DNA of 64,000 bases from Heliopora coerulea (lineage: Eukaryota > Cnidaria > Anthozoa > Scleralcyonacea > Helioporidae). Both the position numbers and the translations under genes were made by a program. The stretch is taken from assembly GCA_030142905.1 (NCBI GenBank), contig JASJOG010000173.1, positions 1 through 64,000 on the forward strand, given 5' to 3'. Shown here piece by piece: positions 22,011 to 34,635 of this stretch. Within the stretch, counting starts at the first letter, position 1; the number at the start of each line of letters is the position of its first letter. The notes beneath the pieces were generated by a model. The model saw only the letters and a program-made list of their open reading frames with translations, did not search any database and was not told where the DNA came from.

Positions 22011-22122
22011 AAACAATTTTTCGACGTCAGGCTCAGTGAATATTATTGATAAAATGGTCGAGGCCCATGCCAGGGAATTATTCAATAATATTCACTGAGC
22101 CTGACGCCGAATAATTGTTTTA
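22011..22122. repeat. Large palindrome (fold-back repeat), unit B
   Basis: 22011-22053 pairs with 22078-22122 with few mismatches; both arms contain GCTCAGTGAATATTATT or its complement. This is the best-preserved form of the palindrome that is eroded in the other units (for example 3615-3690 and 35960-36065). The 21-bp inverted repeat follows at 22125-22320. Confidence 0.75.
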
Positions 22123-23458
22123 GGATAATTACACAGGTGATTATTTGAAAGAAAGTACTAAACCAGGTGTTGTAAAAATTCCTAGGTAATATTTACCTAA
22201 GTCGCCGCCAATTTGCTTGTCTTCATTATTATATTCATCTGCAGGTAAATATCGAGTATTATGACGTGTTTTCGGACCAATCATTTCTCAGGAGTTTCGA
22301 TAATCTCCTGTGTAATTATATTAAAAAAGTAAATCATGTCAAAGAGACATCCATCATGAAAACCTGTCTCATAATCACTGATCTAAAAAACAGGACTGGA
22401 TAGAGCAACTGGGCTCAAAAAGTGAAGCCGGAAGTCAGCCGTGGCGGCCATATTGGAGTGACCACTTTTCAAGGTGCACCGTATATTTTGTATAGGTTAC
22501 CTCGAAGAAATTGGAGGAGAACTTTTAACGTGTGCAGGTTCTTGGCGTATAATTGTCAAATTTTAAATGAAAACATGCCAAGGAGAGACAACGTCCTTCA
22601 ATTTGCTCGATTTTCTATAAACTTACTGATTTTCCCGTGATAAATAATCGACTATTAAGCAACGAGTGATCGTATTGGTGGTTCAGGTTGGTACTGCATT
22701 TCAAGATCTACTGCATAGTCTACGTACTGTGGAGGCCAGAAATTTTTTATTTTACAGTGCCCAGTTTTATGGATGGAAAAGGCCGTGGTTGTTTGGTGTT
22801 CCCAAGCCACAAAATTTTGATAGATTCAAGAAGGTTTCATGGGCCACATCTAGACAGCAAGCTGCCAATTGAAGATTCCTGGGCTGTACTATGACATGTA
22901 ATTTGTTAAACTGGTCTCCAGTATGCTAAAGTAATTTATTAACAGTTTTACCACAATTCACAGGTGGTTGTTTCAATTATGCTTGTTTCATTGATATTTG
23001 GATTTTTAAACTTTGATTAACCTTTAAATGAACTGCTCTACACAGTCATTTGAAACAGGAAAATGTTTCTCAGGATAAGAATTACATTTGGTAAAAAATC
23101 TTTGTACTTTGCACATATTTGCAATATAATCTTTTAATGCCATTGCTTTAGCAATTTTTAAAGAAATATACCATTAAAATAAATATTGATGGTATTTGAG
23201 GCAAATTTTGCTTTGATAACACTTGCCATTTAAAGGTGTCTAAAGGTTTAGTTATGTGAAGTAATCTTAATTTTTCAATACAGTTGTGTTTAGAGTTGTG
23301 CTGAAACTGTTTTGATGTTGATCTATAAAATGAATTGTACGAGTTCAATTCAAATATACACAATAAAAGCAACCAACCACCTTGTTCTAACTGATGTTGC
23401 ATTTTGGTTTGTGAGAAAAGTAGCTCATTCAGAGGGGTGCCACAAATTTGACATTTAA

Positions 23459-24869
23459 CTAAGGCTGAAGATATTTTTTAGCCAGTTTGTAAAGTTTAAG
23501 TTTGTCTCCTGTTAATGTTGATTCTTGAAGTGCCATAGTTCTTTCCTCAAACTGTGTAAGTTGTTCACTTGTTAAAGCAGGACTAGTTGGTGGAATGTCT
23601 ACTGAACTATCATCAAGTGGGATAGGTCCATCCCAGTCAATACCATACTTGTCAGTTACTTCAGTAGGATTGGTACCTTCTTTAGATGTCATCAATGAAC
23701 CTTGGACACAAAGCTGAAGGGGTGTATAATTGTTTGCTGTGGATATGAGATATCTCAACCAAGCAGCAGACCATTCATCCAAACAATGGTTCATGTGATG
23801 AAGGAATGCATAATGTAAGCACTATAAGTCATTCTCTGCTTAATAGTCCAAGATATTCAGATCCTCCATTAATGAAAACTGATTGTGGCAATTGTTTAAA
23901 ACATCCTTAAGTACATCCCACCAGAGGTGCTCAATTTGTTGATTGTGCATGCTCTTACCCACAAGAGCTGACCCTTTACCTGGACCACAAGTGTTTAACT
24001 TAGTCTTGACAACATCCACATTTTCAGTTTCCTAACAACATTACACCTGGTTCTGGAGGGCAATCCCCAGTTTTCTACTGCTTTTATGAAATTTTAGAAT
24101 ACTGTGGCAGCTTCATTGTTAGCATTGCAGGGTAAATACACAGGTGTGAAGCCATCCTCACACCTGTGAACAACAAAACACAATTTGACAAGTTTATGAT
24201 TGCCATCAAAATGCCAGAGTCCAAGTGACCTTGTTCCATTGTATATACATCATTTAATTGCCGTGAACCATCAAGTAGCCACTCCCTGGGAATCAACTCA
24301 TGAAAGAGCTCTCATATGATGTCTGATGATGAATATACCCCTTGAGCCAAGGTGTCCCATCAACATTTTTAATCCACATTTTGGATTTGTTCTTTTAGTT
24401 GCTCTAACTATGTCATCTGATTATCTTGTATTTCTGTGAAAAGGGAATGCACTGAAAGACCGTATTCTTGCATTTGTTGTTTTACAGTCCATGAACTCAC
24501 ATGAAGTAGCTCTGACACTGAACGAATACTAAACCTGGCTTTTACAAGCATTGCGAGCTGTTCCTTGCTAACTGCATACTTTGGTCTACCTGGTTATCCT
24601 GTGAAAACAGCATTTTCTCTGATGTTCATCCCTCAGCACTCTAAAATTGACCATGCACTGCTCAACAAATTGAATATTTCTTCTGGTATTCTTGTCAAGG
24701 AGTCTAAGACAATGACAAGCTTCTGAATTTCTTGAAGCTCTTCTGCTATGTCGAAATTATCAGCACTATGAACACTAGAAACAATCTCCTTTAATTTGGA
24801 TATTATTACGTCTTTCAACTCGGCAGTGAAATCTGTCAGCATGTTCGTTTGTCTTTCTGCCCTGCTCAA
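23459..24869 (-). pseudogene. Decayed integrase-core transposase
   Basis: Joined only by crossing frameshifts and stops. From the 5' side: a start region SRAERQTNMLTDF with a helical stretch; an acceptor near 24598; then GRPKYAVSKEQLAML, a helix-turn-helix-like part; GLWHFDGNHKLVK with the first catalytic Asp at 24205-24207; ENVDVVK; and KSMHNQQIEHLWWDV with the catalytic Glu at 23930-23932. It continues as HYAFLHHMNHCLDEWSAAW and PLQLCVQGSL to a stop at 23459. The order matches the large eukaryotic family annotated as integrase core domain proteins (WHIDGNHK, NQRIERLWRD). The second Asp region is lost in a frameshift. I count several stops and shifts, so it is inactive. Confidence 0.75.
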
Positions 24870-24903
24870 CGTACCAGCTACTCACACGCGCATGAAATTT
24901 TAC

Positions 24904-25255
24904 TAGGTGATGATAATAGTACAACACTGCATAATAATGCCACAGTGCATGATAATATCGAAACATTGCAAAATAATACTGAAACAGTGCCTAATGATAA
25001 CAAATCGGTACAAATAATGAAGCATTGCACAATAAAAACGAAACAATGTGTACCAATACAAACCAATGCTTTATAATAAAGGAACAGCGCATAACAATAA
25101 CAAATCAACAGTGCATAATACTAACAAAGCAGTGTTTAATAACAAAGAAATGCAAATTAATAACTAGACATTGCATGATCATGATGAACTTGGAAATAAT
25201 AATAACGAAAAACTGTATAATAATGAACTGGTAGATAATAACGAAACATAATAGT
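24904..25255. repeat. Degenerate ~21-bp minisatellite inside the integrase-type transposon
   Basis: About fifteen imperfect units on the pattern CATAATAATAACGAAACAGTG, drifting to CAAAATAATACTGAAACAGTG, CATAATACTAACAAAGCAGTG and so on. The period is mostly 21, so frames across it stay open as heptads rich in Asn and Thr. It lies between the transposase start and the right terminal repeat, where it may have formed part of the element's 5' region. Confidence 0.75.
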
Positions 25256-25566
25256 TTTGACGGTAATGACACCCCATACATACCAGTGAAATGTCCGTGA
25301 AAATATTCTTTCTAACTTGGATTTTTCATCGTCAGATCCCTCACTACCACTTTGGGATGTGTTGTCGTTTCCTTTCACATTTTTTCTTCGTTTACTACAG
25401 CCCTACGTATGAGTTTCCTCATTTTCATAATAGCCTTACAACAACGTTACCGAGAAAGTGGTCACTCCAATATGGCGCTGATTGAATTTCGCAGGTTTCA
25501 TTTTCTCCCGCAGTCCAACCCTGGGTTGCTCTATCCAGTCCTATTTTTCAGGTCAGTGCTCATAAT

Positions 25567-26064
25567 GCAATGTTATTGTTGCTATTACTAGGCCTACGAG
25601 GAAACTTTGGAATGTCAAATTTCAGGAAGACTTGCCAACTGTCAATGGTGGTCAGCGCGTTGCTCTCTATCGTGGTTCACATAAGATGATGACGTGTGTG
25701 GCACATCATTTATGAGCAGAGAGATTTTATTTCGCGCTCCGAAAAGTGATGTTCAATATATTCTAGCAACATTTTGTTTGTTAAACATTGACTTGCAGCT
25801 AGCTCGAGTGTGCTACAATTGAAATACGAGCTTTTATAAGATCTTCTGTGACGTGTTTGGCCACGGCTTGAAAGTCACAAAACGGTCACAGCAGGATGCA
25901 TTACCACTTCCAAAGAAAACCAAGACTCATATTACCTCTGTGAACTTAACCAGAGAGTCAGGGTACTTCGTTGAAGTCTAAACACCTTTTTTTCTCTCCT
26001 TCTGTCTTCAATTCAAGTCAATCCCTATTCCAGCGTCTGAGAAACCATTTGTCCATTACCTGCA
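25567..26064. other. 5' flank of RBCC-TLDc copy B
   Basis: Equivalent of 9149-9538 plus the upstream piece that follows the transposon. Conserved pyrimidine-rich leader; no other gene. Confidence 0.4.
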
Positions 26065-29000
26065 ATGACTGCTGCTGCAACCGAAGCTGTTCCAGTAGAC
26101 CAACTACAAAGTATGCTCACATGCTCGATCTGTTTGGAAACACTGAATGACCCGAGAACCTTGCCTTGCTTTCATTCATTTTGTAAATGCTGTTTGGAGG
26201 AGTTTGTAAGAAGCCACCGAGAGAAGGCAGTTGATAAAGTGATCGAAGAATTCAATTGTCCAACATGCCGGTCAGTATTTATACTAAAACCTGGAGAGGA
26301 AGTCTCAAGAATGGCGAGCAGTCATTTTATTCGCAATATGCTAGATGTCATTGCGATTCAACGCCGAGCGAAGGCTTCCAAGTGTTCAAGGTGCCAAGAA
26401 CCTGCTATTAATCGATGTTTGACATGCCAGATGTTCATGTGTGTAAAATGTTTCGAAGCACATGAAAGTTGGCCGGTCAACAAGAAACACAGTGTACTGT
26501 CGATAAACGAGTTGAGTGAGCCTGAAAATCAGGCGAAGATCAGACCGAAACTTTACTGTGAGAAACACGAGAATAAGACGCTCAAGTTTTACTGCGAGAC
26601 TTGCAAGGAGCTCATTTGCACACATTGTATGGTCTTGAAGCACGTTAAACAGAATCATTCGTGCCTCTCAATTGGCGACGTGGCTGATAAACAAAGAGAA
26701 GCGTTGAGATCGGGTTTCGCCGTACTTAACAAGGAGTTAACTGAGGGTAACGAAGCATTAGATGCAATCTACAATGTCACAAAATTCCTAGAGGATAACG
26801 CGAAGAAAGTTAAAGCTCAAGTCATCAAGCAAAAGGAAGAAATCTTAAAAGCCGTTGCACAGAAGTTGGAAGAGAACGCACAGCTTATGATTAACGAGGT
26901 GAATAAAATATACAATACAATGCATAAAAAGCATAATGATCTCTCGCAGCAACGAGATGTCATAAGAGCTTATGTTGACAAGGTGAAAAGCTCAGTTGAT
27001 CTACCGAGAAGTCTTCTAGATAATGGCAACAACGAGGAAGTGCTTTTGTCCCAGAATATGATTCAACAAAATATAGAAAAGCTGAAAAGTGAACGTCCGA
27101 AAGAGATGAAGCCTGTCCATGATGGTAAAATCGAATATGAAAGCAAAGCCATAAAAGACGTGAATGCTACAGAGATCCTGGATAAATTAGGAGAAATAGG
27201 TAAGAATCCAAAATGAAAATTATAAAAATTGGCTGATACATGGAAGGAAGTACATAATCATGTACTCATGTGTCTACACTCCAACGAAAACGCAATTAAA
27301 TTATTTATAAGGTTGCCAAATGGCATACAACTTAAATGCAATGGTTGTTGAGGTATTATGTCATGCACAAATAGTGTTTCACCAGAAATCCAAATACTAA
27401 AATTTGTAAAAAATGGGTCCGCGAGACGAGCATATGTGTTTGCTCCTGGCTGCTGTTACACTGAAAGATAATATGGTTCGATATGCCGAACATTGAATTA
27501 TTAGCTAGGATACACTCATAAATGCTTCATTTGCGTACAGTACTTTTCCATAATCTGAAGCCAAAAATGACTGTGGGATTTTAAAAATAATTCTGGGGTT
27601 GGTTTACTTTAATTAGGAGATAATAATGGAAGAAAGAATTCTTGCTCTCCTTCAGGCTTCGACAGTACTTCAGAGCACTTCATCCGGTTTTATTGAGTTG
27701 TGTTTACGAAACGAAAAAACTCGATGCTTCATACTCCCCTTCCTGAAAAAAAAGCCACTAAGATTTTTTATCTCATTTGGTACTATATAAATGCTCCAAT
27801 ATGGTTCTGTATAAATGATCTCTCGTTATACTTTTAAATGAGATAAGTATCTTTGGCAAGTATTGCGTCTTTCACTTCACTCTTCGAACTGGATATTTCC
27901 CCTCTCAAATTTTTCTCATTTTCTATCTATTATGCAAATGCCAACATTATACTCTTGAAAAGAGCAGCTTACTAATCACAGTGACGTTTGTGAGAATAAC
28001 TATCCGAAACTGTGATTATACTCAGGCGAATTTTATTCTGGTGACTTTGTTTGTTACCTTAAAATCTCGGCGACTACGTAGCGCTCAAATCATATTTTCT
28101 TCCCATTCCTCTGTTTAGCTTGTTTTCCTATACTTGGTAATTTATCCAGTATCTCAATGATTCTGAAAAGAAAATATCAGTTTGTGAGTCAAATGAAAGA
28201 TTGGTTGGATGATAAGTGTAAATGGAATCTTTGTTATCGAGCTTCCAGAGATGGGTGGAGAGCAGAGGATTTTCACAGATGCTGTGACAACAAGGGACCT
28301 ACAGTGACTTTAGTGAGAGTTGGGGATTATATTTTTGGTGGATACACAGATCAGAACTGGGCAGGTAAATGATTTAAAACTGTAGGTCTTCTGATTGGAG
28401 AAATGCCGACTCATATTAGCGATCTAAAAACACAAAAGATGCAGGTGGTCTTTTATATAGTGTCGTAAAATGTCCTTTCCGAACAGACACGTTCTTTGTT
28501 CCCGTTCCTTGTTCAAAGTGGAACTAGTTCCTAGCTAAAGTTCAGTTCACCAAAAGGGACAAGCTCTAAGTTCCTCAGTGTTAGTTTCGTCATGTTTTTG
28601 ACGCCGGTTTAAAGTGTTAATTTTGTTCTTGCATTGTTGCATCCACAGAAAGGCCCAGCGTTTTAAGAAAAGATACCATCTCACGTCTCAGACATTCCTT
28701 CTTTCTTGTATTAATTTCATCATTAATAACAGAGTTATCGGCTTGTCACTGGAAAGGAATGATTTCTGTTGGCACAGTAATTAAAAGCGCAAAACTTAAA
28801 GGACGTAAGGAACATATCAGGGGTGGCGCGAGGAATTCTCCGGTGCAGGGGCTGAGGTCCCCGACAGGGGGTGGCTGAAGTTTAGGTGCGTTCATTCGTC
28901 CTTTCTTACACGGAATAAAACTTTAGAGCAGAGGTATTCAACTAAAATTTGGGGGGGTCCTGTTACTCAACTCTCTCCCTCTGTGGGGTCCGTAACCACG

Positions 29001-30619
29001 AAATATTACACGTTATTTTACATCTGTGGGGTCCATTACCAAGAGACATTACACGGCGGTTATAGCCGCCAGTGAGCTGCCCAAGTTGTGCCCTGAAAAT
29101 TCTAATTAAGTGAAACTATAAATTAATATTAGTATCCCAAAAAATGTCTAGCGGTACGGATAAAAGCCTCTCAGAGTGCGGATCCGGACCGGAGTCCGAC
29201 AGTTGGTGACCCCGGCTTTAAAGTTTAGAACGTAGCAGTTGTAACAGTAACGTAGGCACAAAGTGAAGTCTAAAGTCTCGTTTAAATAGTCTGTAGTATT
29301 CTGAACTCCCAAAGCCACAAAACAAAAGGTGATACAGATAATTATAGCTTTAGGATAGCTTGCCTAGTCACATCAGTGTCAGTTTGCTTTTTCGTTCGTT
29401 TTCACAATATTCCCTCCGATTTTCTCGTAAAAATTTTCCCCCGCTTTTATTATTCGCATTTAAGGCAGACAATTCGTTTCTCCTTTTACCAGTTTGAGAA
29501 AACAAACACGAATACTTAAGGTTTCCCCCAAGTATGTCGTTCCCCGACGAATTGTTCAATTTTCCCCTGCGGGAGGGCTGTAGCCCTTCTGCCCCCTCTG
29601 GCGCCACCCCTGGAATATATTTCAATTTCTCTATTCCTTCTTGTTGCTACTGAACACGGTAATGAAGCATAATTTTTCATCTCCATCTTGCCTTTTTTCC
29701 CCTCACAGAAAACAAAGCAAGCTTTATTGAAATCCATTGTTTTTCCGCCATTGTCAACTGTGCATTTTTGCTGACCTCAAAACCAGGGAACAGTAGAACT
29801 CACGAGAGGTCTGTTCACAAACGTCTTAGCGGAAATTGAAATAATGCAAACGACTGAAGCACTTTTCTTTGATCTCTCAAAAAAAATTAGCGCAAACATA
29901 AATATATGCTGGTTTGTCTGTCACGTCCAGATCATCAAACATCGAGACGGGATGATGCGACAACATCAGAGTCTCGAAGAATGCAATTTACACATTAGCC
30001 TGCATAAACGTTCGCGGAAAGATATCGTTTCTTGTCAATCACTCGAAAAAGATTTGAAGAAAGGAAATGTCAAAATATATTTCCAATGTTCCTTAAGGAT
30101 CAACCGCTAAAAATAATAAAAAAACCAAAAAACTATTACAAATCAAGTTGAACTAACTTTTAAATTAACACTTTGATTAAGGAAAGGATTGAGACAAATC
30201 TTGGATGCCTTTTATGTCAAGTGAGAAAAAGTTAAAAAAAAACAAACAACAAAACAAAAACAATGAAATAAAAGCACTCAGTAAATGTGTCATATTTTAT
30301 TTCAGGTGAAAGTTATAAACCCTCGAACAGCTCGTTTATGTTCTCCCTACAAAACAAGGACAACTTGCCTCCATTTAAAGCTCCTGTATGTCGTAATGAA
30401 TATGCGATCTTCTCCTCCTGTGGTTTCGGACCAACCTTTGGTGGCGGTCATGATCTGAACATTGCAGATAACCCTTATGTCAATAATCAATCGTACGCAA
30501 ATTTTGGTTACTCATACAAACCACCTCAAGACTACTCTTATGGAAGTGAAAAAGCCCGTTCCCTTTTAGCTGGAATTATCGTTTCACACCAAATGAAATT
30601 GAAGTATTTTACTAGATAA
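26065..30619 (+). CDS. RBCC-TLDc gene copy B, C-terminus altered by a 1-base deletion
   Basis: Exons 26065-27199, 28119-28364 and 30306-30619, giving 564 residues. All eight RING ligands and the B-boxes are kept. A 9-base insertion in the coiled coil adds KKH after NTMH. Exon 2 is intact and ends TDQNWA. In exon 3 one G is missing after GCTGGAA (about 30573), so the frame reads LLAG then IIVSHQMKLKYFTR in place of the normal FTPNEIEVFY ending. The final strand of the TLDc fold is lost and the stop moves to 30619. The protein may still be made, but its TLDc domain is probably unstable; this could be an early pseudogene. Intron 1 carries an insertion of about 190 bp, and intron 2 carries the nested MITEs. 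Confidence 0.8.
27568..27757. other. Unit-B-specific insertion in intron 1
   Basis: About 190 bases with no counterpart in units A, C, D or E, inserted before the AAAAAAAGCCACTAA sequence shared by the others. No inverted ends or clear target duplication; unrecognised, possibly a truncated retroelement. Confidence 0.45.
28818..29612. mobile_element. hAT-like MITE in intron 2, unit B copy (itself interrupted)
   Basis: Ends CAGGGGTGGCG and GGCGCCACCCCTG, flanked by GAACATAT (28810-28817) and GAATATAT (29613-29620). This copy has the best-preserved right end. A second MITE is inserted at 28929-29215. Confidence 0.8.
28929..29215. mobile_element. 287-bp hAT-like MITE nested in the intron-2 MITE
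   Basis: Left end CAGAGGTATTCAACT; right end reverse-complements to CCGGGGTCACCAACT. Flanked by CTTTAGAG (28921-28928) and CTTTAAAG (29216-29223), an 8-bp duplication with one change. Absent from the other units. Contains two TGTGGGGTCC stretches. Confidence 0.75.
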
Positions 30620-33600
30620 TACCAACTAATTACACCTCATCAGGTCACGTCAAAATCAGCGCTCTGACAAGTTGACCCTTACCAGAACGAAATGTGATAT
30701 GAATTGAAAGCACAATTCTTCATATCAGGGGGGTCGCCACCTACTGCAGCGCTGGGATTGACTAACCGATGATGTCATTAATGAAATTCTCCCATTATGA
30801 AGAGTGACTTGGAAATCGAAAAGAGTCATTTGGGAATCAGGTAAAATATCCAGGTTCGCACAAGTGCTGGATGTGTACTATTACTAAAACAAATTATGGA
30901 GATTGATCTTGACCTGGAAAGAACAGTTGTGGAGCAAAACACCGTTATTCACTTCCGTGTTGGTTCAGTGACCTTAAAAGTCAAAAACTGCTTGTACTTC
31001 TGCGATAGGTCACAAACTATAAAACATTGCTGTTGGTAATAACTCTTAATAAATATTAGAGGAAATTATCAAGGATTTCTGGGGTCTTCAGTTGTTACCT
31101 GCCAATCAATTTCTCGTCTGGTTCGTAAGTATTGCAAAACTGGTCCTCAAGGGCCGTGCGGTGGTCTAGACGCACTAGGCCCGTACTATGGGACATCTGT
31201 GTTTTATCTCTGTAACTGTATTTCTTGGGGTTGGTGCAGGGGAAGGTGATAGATGCGAATTGCCAATTGTGCGTCATTTTGCCATCTTGAGTTTATAAAT
31301 GTTTAAAATCAATTGTTTCACTCAAAAAAAAAATAGGAAAACGAGTTCTTATGCCAGTCAAATCATGCTATTATACTTTTTAAACAAATGACAGACAAAA
31401 GAAAAAAAAAATTGAAGGGAGGTAGAGAGAGAAAAAATTCGGTTTTTGGAGAGAACTGTTGGCGGAGAGTGGTTGGACGGACGAAGGGCATTAAGTACAA
31501 TTCAATATTCCAACAATTCATTTTGTAAAAGACTTCTGTTTGTAAAAGTAACTTTAAATTAAATTTTTTAAATAAATTTAGTTGTTTTGATGAAGTAGGT
31601 TCAGTGCAATGGTAAGTTTTGGATTTTTAAAGCTTTTTGAAACGAAATAGTAGTTTTTACCCTGAAAAAAAAAACGAAAAAAAAAAAAAAAACCAAAACA
31701 AAAAAACAAAACAAAACAAACAAACAACAACAAAACCCCCCAAAACCAAAAACGAATCGATAACGACGAGCATCTTATCGTGTTGCCGTACATTTATTTG
31801 AAAGGTTCCTTCCCATTCCGCTTCATCTTTTTCTTTCTTTTCCTTTTCACTCCATTTTCGATCCTGCACTCACTACATTAATTACGTATTACTGTAGACT
31901 GTCAAAACTAGGAACCTGGTCAAATCGGGATTTTACTCAGTACGTCAGAGGGTATGCTCTCCTGGAAAGTTTCAAAATCTCGATGTCTTCAAACACCATT
32001 TCTAGCAATCCCAGACGACCATTTCAATCAACAATGCTCGGTAAATTGATCGTCATTTTGCGCTTGTTTTATTTATAAAAAAATAGTATAGTAGTGAAAG
32101 ACAAAGTATCGTAATTACTCAGACTGAGAGATATTCATCGAGATGAAGTTAAAGAAATCCGATGTTACTGACTTATTAAGGAAACCAGCCTCATTTATGT
32201 CCTGAAGCAGATGTGAAAATTGGGATTTTTTTCTATCCCGACGGCATATGGGTCAGGATCGGGATAATCCCAACGAAATCGGAATGGTTGGGCAGTCTGC
32301 TGTTGTCACTCCCGGTGCTTAACAGTCACGATCTGGATTTGCACCAAGGGAATGTTGGTATTTACAGCAATGCACGTGGACGTCAATCGAACCAGCATTA
32401 TTGTCCAGTTTTAACTTGAGCATGAGGATTGATTGACAAGCTGGGTGCTGTTACCACTTGTTCTTCAAACCATCCTTACTAAGAGGCGAGCCTAACAGCC
32501 ATCCAGTTATTTTTTCGGCGAAGAGGATGGTATCCATATCTGGAAGCAATAATAAATACTCTCTAAATAAGTCCAAAAGAATGAGATCTTAATTTGGCTG
32601 CTTAGACAGGACTGGAAAATGAGATTTTGAAAGTCAAAAACGTCTTAAGGATTTTCACGTACCTACTTCATTAGACTTTTTATGAGGATGTGACCTTCAT
32701 CCGGTCAGACGTAAAATAAAAGCAACGCACGCGGTGCTAGAAGAACCGAGCACACAAAACACAACCAGAAGTGTCAGAAAAAAGACGTGCCAAAAAAATG
32801 GTCCTAAAATTAGGAGAGAGACGCACGAGGACCTAAAAGTTGAGGAACTGTTTAAAATTCGCTATCTTTGCTTTTGAGGCGTTTCTTTCCATATTTTTCA
32901 TATTACCATTTATACTGTTGGCATTATGGAACTACAGTTAGAAAGATGAAAGGTGAGTGAACAAATGTTGAGACATGACTTGGGCAAATATTTCACACTA
33001 TCATCAAGGGTAAGTCAATACATACAACACTAATTCCAGTCGGAACTAGTACTAGGTCGAACACAAGAGATACAGCAAATGCAACTCGAGCACTCCTACA
33101 GTAAGTGAATTTCCAGTGGTTGGGGCAGGGGAAGGTGGCGGATGCTGTAACAACATGTGTGGCCAATTTTGTGTCTTTGTGCCGTCTTCCAGCAAATAAC
33201 AGGCTGCAAATAGCGGTTTACCTACGTCTAATGACTGGGCAATGTTGTTCTGCAGCAAATTATGTTCGGCTCATGCACATTACACTCTACATTCGAAAGC
33301 ACGACTCATTCGCTCATTGGTTCGGCCAATAATTTTGAGTGTTTATGAAGTGAAAATACTTTATTTCAAAGAACTTTTTAAATTATAAAGATTGGCCTTA
33401 AATTTCTCCCGTACTTCGCTTAGTTTTTGAGTTATGAAAGTTTTTTATGATATGCAAATAACAGTCGCGTATGTCACATTGTTAAATTACTTGGTGTAAC
33501 ATTAGGATTATATAGAAATTATTGGATAAAGTAACTTGACACTGGGCATGTGGCCATATTTATCCCGTTTCACTGGAAATAGGAAGTTTCAAACAATTTA

Positions 33601-34635
33601 ATAATATGAAAGATGTTCATTATTTTCCATCAACTCATTATGGAACGTGAAGTATTCAATTGTGCTACTCGCGTATCCAACGACCTTTACACCTGATTCC
33701 TATATATTGGTCCAAATCGTCTTGGTTGTCCAGATCGGAAGCAGAATATTTGATGCAATCGGTGCGATTTTGACATGATTGCTTCGATTTTCTGATTATG
33801 AATTTGCGCGGTTATCACTTGGCCATAAACATCATTTTGGCATGCCTCTTGCTAATTCTTACTGTTCTACGCCGGAGAAGACAGAGGAGAAAAAAGCGAA
33901 AGCACAGGTTTTGGGTTGGGCAGATACTTCAGAAGAGAGAGCAACTTTGTCCATATCATACTCTTCAACAAGAACGTCTACACGACAGAGAAATTTTCTT
34001 CAGGTGTTCTTCCAGCAGTTGAGTGGGATAGACTTGTCTTTAGAATGACGAGACAGCATGTTATAAAGGCATTCATAGTTTTCATTTCTTCTATGAACTG
34101 TATTTAATTTGTTCGGTTGGAAAAACTGTTACCTCCATGTTAAAACGCGAATGGCGACATTCTGGTATGGATTTTAACCCATCCCCATCGTATTGATCGC
34201 CCGACAGTTGTTTTCATCTGATCGCTTGCAATCATTCACAATCGTCCTGATCATCTGGATTGAATTGGTGGCAATGCAAGCGATCGCGGTAACGTCGATT
34301 GTCTGGATCGCCCCAGAATATTTTCGTATGATCGTCCCGATCGTCTGAGGAAATTTGGGGAGTTCCAGGTGATCCAGGCAATTTTATGGAAACCAGGCTT
34401 TAATATCAGCCTCTGGCTTCGGCAAACGATGATATGCTTGCCACCGACGTATCGCAATATTTTAATGAACCTCGTTATAACAGGTCTTACTAGAACTGAT
34501 TGAGCAAGGTAGTGACAATTCATCTTGAAAATACAATAACTATATAATCTCAAACCCTTGTTTACTGAAACATTAACGACAGTGCCTAGTTGATGTAGTT
34601 TTAATAACTGCAATATCACAAGAACTATTAAAATA
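30620..34635. other. Conserved 3' intergenic block, unit B
   Basis: Counterpart of 13484-17662 with an A-rich tract (31663-31745). The possible hydrophobic exon near 32850-32951 has an in-frame stop here, and the 82-bp tandem repeat is missing. 32243-32783 is almost identical to 43375-43915 in unit C. Confidence 0.5.

Larger units (their letters stand above)
22376..25558. mobile_element. Integrase-core (DDE) DNA transposon with bipartite terminal inverted repeats
   Basis: Flanked by a perfect 8-bp duplication CTCATAAT (22368-22375 and 25559-25566); the empty site is seen in unit A near 3945. Outer inverted repeats of 34 bp (22376-22409 and 25525-25558, three mismatches, starting CACTGA). A second, inner pair of 22 bp is perfect (22447-22468 and 25455-25476). 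It contains a decayed transposase on the - strand and a minisatellite. It occurs only in unit B. The superfamily is uncertain: 8-bp duplications occur in hAT and P elements, but the coding remains are of integrase type. Confidence 0.88.
18251..34635. repeat. Tandem segmental-duplication unit B
   Basis: Same order as unit A, but without the hAT/Penelope nest and the 82-bp tandem repeat. It has its own 3.2-kb integrase-type transposon, a nested 287-bp MITE and an insertion of about 190 bp in intron 1. The RBCC-TLDc gene is copy B. Confidence 0.85.

Noticed and set aside
24904..25255. CRISPR-like array because of regular spacing
   Set aside because: There are no conserved repeats separated by unique spacers; it is a continuous degenerate 21-bp tandem repeat in a eukaryotic transposon.
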